Below, piece by piece: positions 52,501 through 64,000 of a stretch of 64,000 nucleotides of DNA. The stretch comes from Echinococcus granulosus (taxonomy: Eukaryota > Platyhelminthes > Cestoda > Cyclophyllidea > Taeniidae). The notes under the pieces are model-generated. The model was given only the letters and a program-made list of their open reading frames with translations, was not told where the DNA came from and did no database searches. Position 1 is the stretch's first letter. Each line of letters opens with the position of its first letter. The position numbers and the translations under genes were made by a program. The stretch lies in the NCBI RefSeq assembly GCF_000524195.1, contig NW_020170450.1:1-64000 (forward strand). Reading direction: 5' to 3'.

Positions 52501-55459
52501 TAACTCCACTATCTTCATTACTTAAAAAATCCAGCAAAGTTTTCTTGCAAATTTTAAGCCGCTGACTGGAGTACTGAATGGAGGCTCGGAAACTTCGACA
52601 TTGTACAGTTTATGCATTAAATGAAGTATGATGGCATTCACTTTGTTAACGAGTTATTAATAAGAGACAAAACTCAACTGAGCAGTTTTTTAAAAACTAA
52701 AGTTATAAAAGATTCCATTTTTAAGTCTTTTGACAATGCAGTCTATGGGCAAGGGAAAAATGACACCCCGGGGCAATAAGCAAGGTAGATTATGCCAGAT
52801 GCGAAGGACTTACCCGGGTCAGTAATAGTTATGAGAAAGCAGGTATTTCCGGCAAAAGTGGAGCACAACTTCTCACATCTAACACTGCCGGAGGGTAACT
52901 TTCCCGCCCTTTGCATCATATCACTAATGTCCACTTTCAAATCGGTATATGTGTAGGGATAACAGTGGGCAAATACGCACACATCGTTATTGTAGGGAAA
53001 AACCTAAAAGTCGTATAACTGTCAGGCGGCCGTATAACTTCTCCGGTTTCATGTTGCAGCAAAATGTAAAAAATGTCAAACAGCTCCTCAAAATCTACAT
53101 TTTTTTCCATTTAGACTAAACACGGCTGTGATCTGTTAGCTCTTTCCAACAGGAAAAAGGCTCACTGTGAAGTAATTCATCGCTATAAGGAAACAATCAG
53201 GCCTAACTCTAGCCACATCCCTTGCTATCTCACTTTCACTTCTCGACTGTGACCAGGTCAAAATAGGCGCTGCTCATGCCTCGGAAAAGTACGGGAAGAC
53301 GAGGAATGAGAAAAAGTTGCCCTGTTGGCCAACTGACACCTACTTATGGCTTATAATACAAGCATTTCAAAGTCTCTTCTTCAAGTCACAAAGAACCACA
53401 CAAACCGTCTAACTTGCCTGTTTTTCATCGGGAAGTATGCACTTACACCACCTACCATTTTCCAAATTAATTCGTAGTAGGTAGTGCCCCTCTTCAGGAC
53501 CGGATTTTTTTCTGACCTCAGATTCCTCCCGTAGCTGAGTTAGAATGCAGCCAGACAAAACAAAGCAAATGCAACTCACTTTATCTTATTTCATTTTTAT
53601 CAAAACAAACATTTAAAAGGGCTTATCATGTTTACACTCACTTAAATTGGCGAAATTGCAAGTTAAACTAGCTTCTTACTTGCCTTTCTGTGTTGTCTTT
53701 GTGATCGATTACAGGAAAATTTAGATTTTCACTAACCATAACAACTCAAACTATCCTGATTCATACTCTTTAAAGCAACTTATTAACAATTAATAATGAT
53801 ACTGATAATAAATAAGCATAATTTTTTAATTTTTTACCTTGTATCCGTTCCAACTCTGGTCCATCCATTACCCGTTTTCTCGGCCAATTTCTTTGAATGA
53901 AATAGAATTTTTTCGCCTACATAAAAGCGATTGTAAACGCAAAGGATTAAAACGTACCACTTTTCACTAGCCGTTTACTTTTAAGCAAGTTTACGATACG
54001 AAAGGTGTACTCCACGCCACACTGGGCGCCAGCTAGCTGGAAGAAGTACCACTGGACATGCGATTCGGTCACTAGATCTGGAGTCAACACAAGTTCGTAT
54101 TCGTAGGTGCCACTAAAAGTAATGTGCCAGATAGTTTTACATGCTTTCATATGTCAGCATCTAGCAGTTAAAAAGGGGAAGAACAGCATAGCGTTTGTAA
54201 AAAGGTTGGTTGGTACTACAATTTTTTACTTTATTATGTCCTAGGGAAGTCCCTAAATATCTCCTTGAGGGTATTTATAGTGCACAAAAGTTAGCATTTT
54301 CACACAGGTTAAAAATTTCATTAACTCACATTCTTCTAGCCTGTTTCAGATTGCCCGACTCAAATCTCGACTCAAAGATCAATAGCCCCTCCTCTTTCAA
54401 AACATCCGCTCTTCTAATTCTCACTTCCATTGGTGGACTCGAATCTGTATCAAACACCACGATTGGTTGCCTGAAGGCCGCATTATCTTCTACTTCTCCC
54501 ATTGGCCGTCTGACAAAGAGGTGTTCCAGTTTGGAAAGGACCTTCTCTCGCATCTGACGTGTCCTATCAATTTCCCACAATTCAACTCCATCCCGAAGAT
54601 TTGGTGGAGGACCAAGAGGCCCCAAACCAAACGGCCAGAACGGGCCGTTAATATTTCTTCTCACACCCCATCTATCGACAATCTCGAAGCAGGTATTTTT
54701 GCTTTTGGTAGTAACGAGAAATCCTAATTTTGAAGCACTAAAATGAATGGTCTAGGGGGGTTCAAAAAATGAGGAGCTTGGATGTAGTATACCCTTTTTT
54801 GTAGGGGTGAAAGTTGGCAAAATAATTCAATTTCTTGTTTTTCTGGTTCGTGACAGCTGAAGTTGGCTTTAATTTGTTTCCAAGAGATTTGACCTTCAAG
54901 GAGCATTTCAACAATTTCGTTAGTCATCTTCCAGGTATGGAGAGAAGGCTCAGGCATTAAAAAACCATATAAGGCTTCTATTTTTGTGTTTTTTTCGGTA
55001 CTTGAAGAGCTTTTAACCTCGACGCTCCTCATATAGGCGTCCACAGCTTGATGAATTGAGTTGGGTCGTCTAATTTCCAATCCATTAATAGCCAATGGCT
55101 CACGGATTTTTTTTTCTTCTGATTGATAGTCCTGAACCATCTTAGAAGCGACTTGCTTTAGAACCCACCTCATTTTCAAATAAATCCAACGGAGGCAGTC
55201 CCAAAAATCTGCCTACTGGCAAAATGGCCCGTACTGGGAGATTTCGCCTAAGCTTGCCAGCAGATTTAGACTTGATGTAGAAGGATTCCGGATTGAGACG
55301 TCCATCAACACCGTCAATTAAGAGAGGCGTGTATTTTCGAAAGCTACGGAGCCGATATGTTGAAAGGAGGGGACTGCCAGATTGGTTGGAAAATTGTTGA
55401 TACGCCTGGATATCGGGTGGAGTCAAGTGACCCGGAAACGCTAACTCATGGGTGGTCAT
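49596..55459 (-). CDS. AGBL2: Cytosolic carboxypeptidase, CCP2/CCP3 type (M14D)
   Basis: Zinc carboxypeptidase that trims glutamates from tubulin tails, probably at cilia and axonemes. Firm exons: 54664(or further)-54330, 54112-53958, 53916-53838, 53516-53456, 53003-52814, 51264-51063, 51020-50906, 50846-50667, 50503-50355, 50304-50206, 50164-50055, 49972-49596, all phase-consistent. The CCP N-domain shows [22 protein letters not shown] and [13 protein letters not shown]. The catalytic domain shows HPGE (Zn), GNYRCS, GRDVNR (substrate), FCDFHGHS (Zn) and TMET (catalytic Glu). All key residues are present. The intron after TMET is only 50 nt. The C-tail is acidic, then strongly basic ([10 protein letters not shown]), like the low-complexity tails of CCP2. 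Upstream frames 55459-55142 and 55179-54724 are probable N-terminal exons, but their junctions are unresolved. I cannot separate CCP2 from CCP3. Confidence 0.9.
51720..52090 (+). repeat. Degenerate CATC tract in a carboxypeptidase intron
   Basis: Plus-strand CATC variants within the intron 51265-52813, antisense to the gene. It generates spurious open frames of 63 and 142 codons. Confidence 0.65.
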
Positions 55460-58434
55460 TCTAAATTTAAGGCAATATTATAAGCAATTGCAGCTTTTTC
55501 ATTTGACACACTTTCAATTTTTGCCAATTTTTAGATTTTGATTGATGTTTAATAATTATTGCTTTATTTAACATTACCAAAGTATCTTCAGCCTGCATTT
55601 TTCTCCTCTAAAGTGACAGTCATTTAAAATACTAGTCGAATCTCGTAACCGTGGTTATGAATGGCTGAAAATTTGAAATGTTATTTATCCGTCATGCTTT
55701 TATATACAGAGAGCTCAACCCCCTCAGTGGGCACATGTGTCGACGGCGATTAATCTGTACTGTGGCCGTGTGACATACAAATAAGATTGATGCTGAACGG
55801 AATCACGGTATGACAAGTCTCTGGCATCTCTAATGTGGCCTAAGTTTAGCAGAAATCTTTATCCTAGCGCCATGGACTTTTTATTAAGCTCTTCCGAAAG
55901 AAGTATCCGCTTAACTACCCACTAACTCATTGTTTAATACGGCTGGAGGTCAAATAGTTGCGACTGGTTTCTATCCACTCAATGTCAACTAGATGGAAGG
56001 AGAGTCTCCATCGGGAGCAGCCTGGGTCAGTCAAGCGGTTGGATAAAATGGCATATTCCTCTCCATTGTCCTCTTCTTCCCACAAGACAAAGCATGACCT
56101 TATGTAGCAGACTCAGGTTTCAAGAGAGGAGTGGGTGAGGAGAGATAGGGAGAGAGAGATACTGCCTCGTCTTCATCCTCACCCTCGTCTTTTGCCCTTC
56201 ATTTCCGCTTCGCACCATTCGAAGCGGGGGCCACCTTCTCTTGACATTGTCCAATCCCACGACCGCAGAGGAAATCAACTGGATGTGCATGAACTTGATG
56301 TAAGATAAAATCGGAGGTAGCAGAGGCTATCGCTAGTTGTTTGCTTCTAGAGATTACAACTTCTTTCTCATTTGAAAATGAGTTAATATCGCAATTGTGC
56401 TTAGGCCATCGGAAAAATTTCACCAAACTTCACGGAGATGCCTGTGACCTCAGAATTAGTTCATGTACCAAAATTTCCCACAAGCCTTTTTTGCATTAGT
56501 TCCAGAATTCTTCCTTGTCATTGGTCAATAATGATGAGGAGACACTTGAAGGGTGCTAGTGTCGACAATAATAAGGCAATGCCAGTCAGAACCCAGTGAC
56601 TCCACAAAATGGAACCCTTCCATAATCCCGCATTTAAAAAGCGGATGCAGCCACTTGGACTGCCGGCAAGTCGTTTATGTTAAAGGTTCCGAATCTCAAA
56701 GTTTAATTCCTTGACAAATAAGGGTTACGATCTTCAAGATGTCGTGATTCACCCACATGAACGTCAGCTCATTATACCAAGTTTGACATTTCAATTTTGC
56801 TCTCGAATTGCATTCTTGCCCCTAGTTTTGTTCTATGAGAGTAAAGCCATTTGATTTGTGTCTTTGGCTGGTATAAACGGCGGCATTCGAGTGATAAAAT
56901 TTGGTCAACTAAAATTGGCAAAAGGAGAAAAAGTAATCAAGGCCATTTTTTGTAACAAAAAGATGATTTAGACGATGATTACTTGGAGGGGGAAGCAGAG
57001 CTATTTGTTTTCTCTCCATAATCTGTTTTAGTGGATGAATGGTTCCATCCGTACTCTTGTCCTGTTTTAGGGAAATAAGTTTGACCATCTTCCTTCAAAT
57101 CAGCTAAGGGCACATTTGAGCCAAATTCTTTAAAAAAAACATTTATCACAGTTAACATTAATTTTTAACACTTCAACAAAGGAAATTTTTTTCGTTCCAG
57201 GATTGTATCACATGCACTCTCCAGTCACTGAAGCTTTGATCTTTCCCCGTGTTAACATGTCATACGTGTCAGAGCCTCTCCACGAGGCCAGCAAATCTTA
57301 CTTCTTATAGACTTTTTGGATCTCTAAGAGTGGCTCAGGGTACCGCATTACTAGTTGTGATGGACAAAAAGACAAGTGCTTTTGGCGGCTAGCTTTGTTG
57401 GGGATCACAATGGAAGGTGAATCCAAGCTGTCTCCATCCCAATTTCTTGTTTCGGTAGGAAGTGCCCAGCAAGTGAAACAGCGCTAGACAGGAGCATCTC
57501 GGAGACGTCCAAACTATTGGTCGAGGTAGTGTGTCAGTAAATATAACCTCTCAAGAGCTCACCGGATCCTGGACTGCATTGAAGTGAAGTAAAAGCGGCA
57601 AAAGGGAGTAGATAGAATATTTTACTTCTGTTTAGCTACTTCAAAACCCAGGCAGCGATTGACAAATGGCGCCTATTGTCCGAAGGCATAATTTAACCGT
57701 AAGCAAGACGGTATCAGCAAATTTTTACAGACCAGTATACATAGAGGAGGAAATTGTAAAAGATGGACGTCGCCTTCGCTCAGTAAACTAACATAACTTT
57801 GGTCGGGGTGATTTTACAAAGCAATAACTAAAAGAAATATCCACGGAGAATGGGAGAGATGATGCTCAAAAAACGGCGACATCCAACTATTGAGGTCCTA
57901 CGAAACCTACGATTTGGGTTACCATTTGGTCATATGGTATCCTGCCGTCCATACCCCTCACTAGCTTATCTATTTGTCTCCTTGTGAGGGGCTCAGAAGT
58001 TCAGGTACTTAACATCAAGAAAGTATTACAACTTTACATGAAAAAAGACTGGAGGAAATTCGTGTTTAAGACACAAAAAGGTATTAATACAATAGAAAAT
58101 AAAAGTTACCTCAGGTGCGAGCCCCAAATGAGACGCCGTCAAATTCCCACTTGTGCCATGCTGTATCAGGAGTGTGGAATAAGTGGCCTGTGCTTGGTGC
58201 ATCTCACCATAGTGATGAGCTGCATAAAAAAATCGCCTTTTTTGTTTGTGTTAGTGATCACGTTTCAAGGTCAGCAGTCCTACGCTCACTGCATTGAATT
58301 TGCCTCCTTTTATTTTTGCCTTTATCCCCTAATAGTTACTGCCTTCTGCTTTTCAAAATTACTATTTTTTTTCAAAAATTTAGTAGCCAAAATTCTCACC
58401 TCTCTTTTTGCACATTTTATGACAGCAAGATAGT
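55460..58434. other. Intergenic upstream of the carboxypeptidase
   Basis: No gene recognised. Short frames only, such as 56199-56426 (minus). No clear repeat was seen apart from ordinary AT-rich sequence. Confidence 0.4.
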
Positions 58435-59240
58435 TTAAAGACAAAACGTAATACGTTGGCTGTTTGTTTAACCCGAGGTTTTGTTAAAAAGGTCACTTGG
58501 ATGCTCCACCATTGCACCTTCGTTCGGGTCATACCAGTAGCCCCAACTTTTACTGCACGAAGACTACATTTAAATGTTCTGTCTGATTTTTATGCCTTCT
58601 TTTGCCTTCAGAGACGTCTCAGGGTGATACTTTGGTACCAGCAGAAAGGAGACACGATCTTGGAGGGCATCTATCCTGGGTGATTGATATTAGAGTGGCG
58701 GAAGAAGTGTATACGCTACGGATGAAAGAATCGGTGACGATCTTTATTGATAGGGTTGTAAATAACGTCTACCTTCAGCAACTACCCTAATTGCGTGATC
58801 TGCAGAACTATTAATGGCAAAATCAACGCCAGCTGTGAACCACCTGGAAAAGTTTTGTAATGAAACTGTGGACCGTATCGGCATGAGGATATGAAATATG
58901 TGAACTCGCGATACCTCCACCAACTCTTTATTAGCTGGATAAAGAACCGGATAGACAGATACAAATTAGCAGTTTTGAAATGAAAACAACACGACAAGTA
59001 GGAAGAGAAGCGATTTTTCCACCCCCATGGAACTTTTTTCAAACCCATTCTTTGGCACATGACTTTGCCTTCGAGGCAGTGTTCCCACCGCCAGGCATGG
59101 GCACGAGCGATGGCCAGCAGAGTCCCCCCTTTACTAACTGATTGGGAATCAGGTAAACATATATGGGCGGCTCTGAAATGAAAACAAATTGGCCGGAAGA
59201 AACGAATACAAATTTTTGTCCTCAAGCAATAATTTTACAC
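58435..59240 (+). repeat. Dispersed repeat, long copy B
   Basis: Colinear plus-strand counterpart of 29370-28760 (minus). It starts 'gtaatacgttggctgtttgt', then 'taacccgaggttttgtt', passes 'cagtagcccc', 'ctaccttcagcaactaccct' and 'aatgaaactgtggaccg', and ends near 'gttcccaccgcc...catggg'. Open frames on both strands (58456-58683, 58782-59225 and others) are broken pieces of it and have no recognised domain. Confidence 0.65.
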
Positions 59241-60450
59241 CCCGTCCCGCGTCAAATGACTAGGACTAGCAATAAACGCGTGATGACCAGCACAATCCAC
59301 ATCTCCGAAACCACTTCCCATTTAGGACAAAACTCCATTTCTAGTAGAACTGCCAAGGGGCGTCAATGACGTAGGAATCAAACATTTCTTCCTTTGCAAA
59401 CAGAACTGATGACTGACACGGCCGGGACGTGGGTGCCCTCTTACAGCACTGATTGCGCTGAGATGGCTTGAGCTGGAGGTTAACCAAGGAGAGCGCCGTG
59501 GAAGATGCTCAAAAGAAGAGAGTGGGTATGTGCCAGCTAGATTGTTTATCTCTTCGGTTTATTTACGCGGGCACTTAAAGCTCTGCCCTTGTAGTAACAC
59601 TGGACGGCATGGCTCCTGGAAGATGTCAGTAGACACTCAACCCTTTGTGCGTTGGTGATACATAGTCTACCCGAGTATTCTATCTTAATTCTCCTTCAGA
59701 GATGTTTAGGGGAGCTACATATAAGTACACGAAAATCTCTTGTTTAACTTGCATATTTCAATGGGCTGGTTATTTAAATATTCTCACAAATCAGCCATAT
59801 TTGTAATATCATTAAGCCATGGTAATGCCGCCTCTGCTACCATTCGTTCAGCCCATCTTTATGCTAGTGGCCAGGCTACAAGCCCTTCAGGACCAGTTTG
59901 GGGTCTTGTTGAGAAAGTCACTTACAGGGCACCCCCGAGTGACTGCAGCCCGCGATATCCCGGTGGCAGCGACATTGTCAAATCTGTATCTCAATCTAGA
60001 GGTCTTGCAATTGTTATTTATGGAGAGATTTTCAAATCAGCTCCAAAAAATTACCAACAAATCTTTTTGTAAAGTAAACAAAATACTCGAATTTTTGATT
60101 GTGACGTCACGGTATCCCTTTTTCATCTTGAAAAGTGGTTCCCATCCCAAATGTTTCCCAGTTTACTTTCTGATTGGCAATCAAGTGAAAATAAATTTTT
60201 TAATGCTGGATGTTAATAGAAATATATTACGCAAATATTAGGAATAATTCTTCTAGGGGAAAAGGGAAACGAGGACTCGGTGCGTCCTCTTTGGACCCTA
60301 CTCCATGAGCGGCCATGTGGAAGCGTGTCACACAAAATCGATAATCAATAAGGGTTCACCACGCATTTGCCACATGTTTGACATGACTTTGTCAAGGTCC
60401 TAGCTCCATGCTTTTCAAAGGGTCAAATTTGACCTAACAACAGCTTTGCC
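59241..60450. other. Intergenic upstream of the orphan gene
   Basis: Overlapping frames 59740-60072 and 59819-60241 have no recognisable domain. No promoter element was identified with confidence. Confidence 0.35.
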
Positions 60451-62229
60451 ATGGAAAAATATGACACTGACATCCCTCTAGGCTGCAAAGTTAGAAGTGG
60501 ACCATCAAAAATTGACAATTTCTCTCCCAGTAGTAACATTTTTAAGCTGTGTGGGTTTGACAACTCCTTTCCGGAAAATGAAGAGTCTGTGGAAATAAAT
60601 CTCAATGAATCTGGGGAGAATTCTCTTTCAGACACAGCTCTTCTAATGGGATGTTCACCGAATTTTAACAACGAAACAGATGGAAATTATGGCTTGACAT
60701 CTAGTAGTATCATGGAGGCGAGCGAACGCAATGTCAACATAGATTATCATGGCTGTGATGTTGATAATACATCGCCACCCCGTATGGTTGCGTCTCCAGA
60801 AGAGGGCTATCTCGAAGGCGCTCAGTCAAATAATGTAAGTGAGGTAACAAGTTGTTCTTGTAAATCTCGTCACCAAGGCAGGTTGCCAGAATGCAAAGAT
60901 TCCCCCCAAAGTGTCAAATGGACCAATTTATGCGATCGTGTGCCTCGAAAGCCTCGCATTATTTCCAAAAGAACCCTTCAAATTTCCATGGAACCTGAGA
61001 AACGTTGGAGTGACTGTCAGGACTCCGTGCTGAGAATTCATGAATCGTCAGATTCTTATTCCAGCTCCTTTTATGAGAACCGTTCACCAGGTCCATATGC
61101 TGACGCCTTCAATGACGACGAATGTTCAGAAGACTATTGCTCATCAGTTCCTCCTTCAAGCCCAATCCAGCCTTCTAGATATTCTGTCAGCTCAACTAAT
61201 AAGTCATGCTCTTCGTGCAGATACCTGGTGAAGAGAAAAGGTTCGGGGAAGTCCCAACAGGAACCCCTACTAATCAAAGTTGGTGACTGTGATGGAAATT
61301 TAAAGGTTAACTTCGAACTTCCACCTCCTTCTAGCTCTCGTCACAAAAGACGTTTCGACGAAGGAATTTTGTGTCGCGATAAAGGCAACCCCGGCACAAC
61401 ACGCGAACTGGAGAGTTCTTGCGGCGACAGCGGATTCGAGATTATTCTGCGCCAAAAGGAGGGAAATCAAGTTCGACTTAAGGACGATTCCAAAAATTGT
61501 TTCACAGGAGCGAGTAACTCAGAGTGCCAGGTGATTACGCGAACCAAGTCTTGCACCGATGACTTCACTTTCTGCTGCCGACCCTGTAAGGGAAGAGCTG
61601 GCACCAAGTTGGGCCGAGGGGAGCCGTGTTATCGACGATACTCATGCTCTACACTAGGTGGGGGCGTGAGTACTTCGAATGCATGGTTTGGTAACACCTA
61701 TACCCCAATATTGCGAGACAATTGTGTTCAGACGTTTTCTGAACTGGATAAACGCCACCAATGGGTACAATGCGTTGAATTGTCATGCCAATCAACCGAT
61801 CAGTGTTGTCAAACTCCAGTCTCCACTTGCAGCGTGGAATTTGAGTGTCAGCCACAGGTGAAGCAGAATCCTTGCAAGGGATGCAGGCCATGCTCAATCT
61901 GTTTCATTCCACGCAACTGTTCCGCGGCTATTCCTCGATGGAGGTCCACCGTTGCTCAAAAGGGATCCCCCTGTTGTGATGATGATGCCTGTTCCACGGA
62001 GTCCATCTATATTGTGCCTGAAAAAAAACCCAGTAATGATGGAGTGAGTAGCCATTGTGGATGTGCGCTTAATCATTGTGAAGTAGATGTTGAATTTGAT
62101 CCAGAGGTGACACCAATCCTACCTGAGGACACAGACACATCGACAATCTCCTCGAGTATAATGAGACTTGGTTTAGCTGCGGCAAGTTCTCCAAGATACA
62201 TCACACGAGAGGTACTGATGAAAAAATGA
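60451..62229 (+). CDS. Orphan Ser/Cys-rich protein, single exon (592 aa)
   Basis: This is the longest open frame in the window and is uninterrupted, unlike every other gene here. The start ATG is in good context (gccATGg). I recognise no domain. The N-terminal third is Ser/Asn/Asp/Glu-rich and acidic. The middle has basic patches (RKPRIISKRT, RHKRRF) and Ser runs. The last third is Cys-dense, with CCRPCKGR, CQSTDQCCQT and CKGCRPCSICF, spacings that could bind zinc or form disulfides. There is no signal peptide and no membrane segment, so an intracellular Cys-rich protein is more likely than a secreted one. The end contains a donor-like GAG/GTACTG shortly before the stop, and no AATAAA was seen within 400 bp, so further exons are possible. 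Function unknown. Confidence 0.7.
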   Translation: MEKYDTDIPLGCKVRSGPSKIDNFSPSSNIFKLCGFDNSFPENEESVEINLNESGENSLSDTALLMGCSPNFNNETDGNYGLTSSSIMEASERNVNIDYHGCDVDNTSPPRMVASPEEGYLEGAQSNNVSEVTSCSCKSRHQGRLPECKDSPQSVKWTNLCDRVPRKPRIISKRTLQISMEPEKRWSDCQDSVLRIHESSDSYSSSFYENRSPGPYADAFNDDECSEDYCSSVPPSSPIQPSRYSVSSTNKSCSSCRYLVKRKGSGKSQQEPLLIKVGDCDGNLKVNFELPPPSSSRHKRRFDEGILCRDKGNPGTTRELESSCGDSGFEIILRQKEGNQVRLKDDSKNCFTGASNSECQVITRTKSCTDDFTFCCRPCKGRAGTKLGRGEPCYRRYSCSTLGGGVSTSNAWFGNTYTPILRDNCVQTFSELDKRHQWVQCVELSCQSTDQCCQTPVSTCSVEFECQPQVKQNPCKGCRPCSICFIPRNCSAAIPRWRSTVAQKGSPCCDDDACSTESIYIVPEKKPSNDGVSSHCGCALNHCEVDVEFDPEVTPILPEDTDTSTISSSIMRLGLAAASSPRYITREVLMKK

Positions 62230-64000
62230 AGTGAAGATTTTGTTTTTTTTATTTTTTTCCTTCAAAATTTTCTGTTTTTATGTTCTGACATTAATTTTAC
62301 ACAACTATCATCATCAGTATTTGTTTGAATATGCTACTTTGAATTAGGCGGCTCCAGAGTGGCACGAACAATTTGGTGTTGTTCAAACTTCTGCTAATCT
62401 GATGTACACGAGAACTGCTTGAGATGAAACGAGTAACAATAGGCATCCATCGTGCCAAAATTTTTGGTCACAAGTCATAAGTGGCTTTAATATGATAAGT
62501 AGGTCAGCCTTATTACAACTGACAGCTCAAAGTAAGATCACCTGCCACTTATGAGGTGGCAGTTAGCCTCTGTCGCCTCCATTTCCCAACCTTGATAAAT
62601 TGAATAATGTGCATTCGATTCCGTCAGTGATCATGTAAATGCATAATGCCTACAAAAGGTGGTAACTACTCAGGTGCGTGAGGGAGGATACGAAGGTCGA
62701 AAGGTGAGAATAGGGACTAGACAGCAAACCTCATCCGCCACCCTCTAGTAAAATATGAATCTATTCATGGATGAATATTGTAATAGGAGATTCTAGCTTC
62801 CCCTGCTTTAAGAGGAAGAGAAACACGACTGAGTGACTAGTTCATACCGACCCTGGTGAAAGCGCTCCTGCACGCCTCCGGGAGCACCCCACTCATAATT
62901 GCCTATCTGATAATTTCTGTCTACGATGCACCTTATGAAGCGCTTTCGCCAAGATATTCCATTTTCACGGGTTACTCTTGACACCTTAACATCTCTCCTG
63001 TATTATGAAGAAGAGGGAGCCATTTTGACAGTGACGCGCCTCCCTTTGAGTGCTTCATAACCCGAATCAGCTTTTGCAGCCACCAAACATGAAGGTGCAA
63101 GGAAGGTTTCGCGATTAAACGATGTCGGCATCTAAGTATACGAGACTGCAAATTCTGAGGACAATAGTCCGGAACACAGTGAACGGTGTTTCATTACGCC
63201 CGCATTTCTGGGGCCCTCACTGATTACGACAAGTCGTTGCAGCAGGATGACTCAAACGTTCATCTCAGTTACCAGCACCATAAACAGACACCCCATCTGC
63301 ACATGGTGGTCATAAATATTACCTTTTTGGAATTCACTGCTGCTATAGATTATTCCAATCTAAGATCTATCAGCAACTGTTATCCGTAGGTCTGAATTGA
63401 GTCCTTGTAACGCTTTTATCAAGTACCCAGCCAGTAAGACTTAATACTGTTGATTTTTTTCGGCGCAAACTTGCTAACTACAGTCACCAAAGTGGAATTT
63501 AAGCTTATCGCAAATTTTGTAATAGCCAAGAAGCTTGTAGACCCCTCCCATGACACCAACACGAGGGATGAATCGTAGGCGACCAAAATTGGTCTGCACT
63601 AGTTAAGCCAATGAATATCCTTTAAGCACAAAATTATTAGACGCATAAGCAATCATTTTTGCCTAAATATACCATCTAATTATTAAGCAATTACATCAAA
63701 ATTTTCTAGACGCGATATCCATCTGTTATAAGACATATACTACTTAATCCTATCTAAGTAACAAGACGCCGATAATCTGAGGTTAAAATAATAGTATATT
63801 CTTCAAATTAACAAACATAAATAAAAGAACATGAACGCAGAGAATGAAAAAAGAAAGAAGACCAGAAATAAAACTTGTAGTCTGGCAGATTTTCCATTTC
63901 ACGTGGCCCTAACAATTTGGTCGTGGACACGGCGGCCTTTTCGGACAGTAAGGACCCCCAGGACAGGGCGTAGATTGGCAGTTCTTACTCCCTCCAGAAT
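62230..64000. other. 3' intergenic region, no gene recognised
   Basis: A T-run follows the orphan stop codon. The rest has only short frames (for example 63186-63389) without recognisable features. Confidence 0.4.

Noticed and set aside
54210..54557. 115-codon frame on plus
   Set aside because: Antisense shadow of the [10 protein letters not shown] exon of the carboxypeptidase.

Overview
The window is nuclear DNA from an animal. Genes are sparse and interrupted by GT-AG introns of about 50 nt to more than 2 kb. There is no operon structure of bacterial type, and most long open frames are chance. The best guess is a parasitic flatworm, probably a tapeworm. This rests on short introns mixed with long ones, degenerate CATC tracts, and a pair of secreted, N-glycosylated, GPI-anchor-type proteins whose size and layout fit the tapeworm GP50 diagnostic-antigen family. 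The species cannot be named from the sequence alone.

Layout. 1-9.7 kb: a large diverged inverted duplication holding two head-to-head genes for a small secreted GPI-type glycoprotein. The left copy runs off the window edge. The right copy assembles completely (11 exons, 276 aa, every splice phase consistent). Fragments of a third, more diverged member lie at 11.8-13.9 kb. 16.0-18.5 kb (minus): a three-exon eIF4E class 3 (eIF4E3-like) gene. 19.2-19.9 kb (minus): an intact but divergent Rho-family GTPase ending in a CAAX box. 21.8-24.7 kb (plus): a canonical Rac GTPase, head-to-head with the divergent one and sharing its intron positions. 24.7-41 kb: a long gene-poor stretch with dispersed repeats, a second inverted repeat and tetranucleotide tracts. 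41.1-46.1 kb (plus): fructose-1,6-bisphosphatase in five exons. 49.6-55.5 kb (minus): a cytosolic carboxypeptidase of the CCP2/CCP3 (AGBL2/3) type, an M14 tubulin deglutamylase. 58.4-59.2 kb: a second long copy of the dispersed repeat. 60.45-62.23 kb (plus): a 592-codon single-exon, Ser- and Cys-rich orphan frame.

The genes do not form one pathway. They are unrelated housekeeping functions (glycolysis/gluconeogenesis, cytoskeletal signalling, tubulin modification, cap binding) next to a small surface-antigen cluster. The recurring theme is inverted duplication: the antigen pair, the Rac/Rho-like pair and a non-coding pair at 32 and 36.7 kb. Exon models were built by hand from reading frame, splice consensus and recalled family sequence. 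No alignment or transcript evidence was available.
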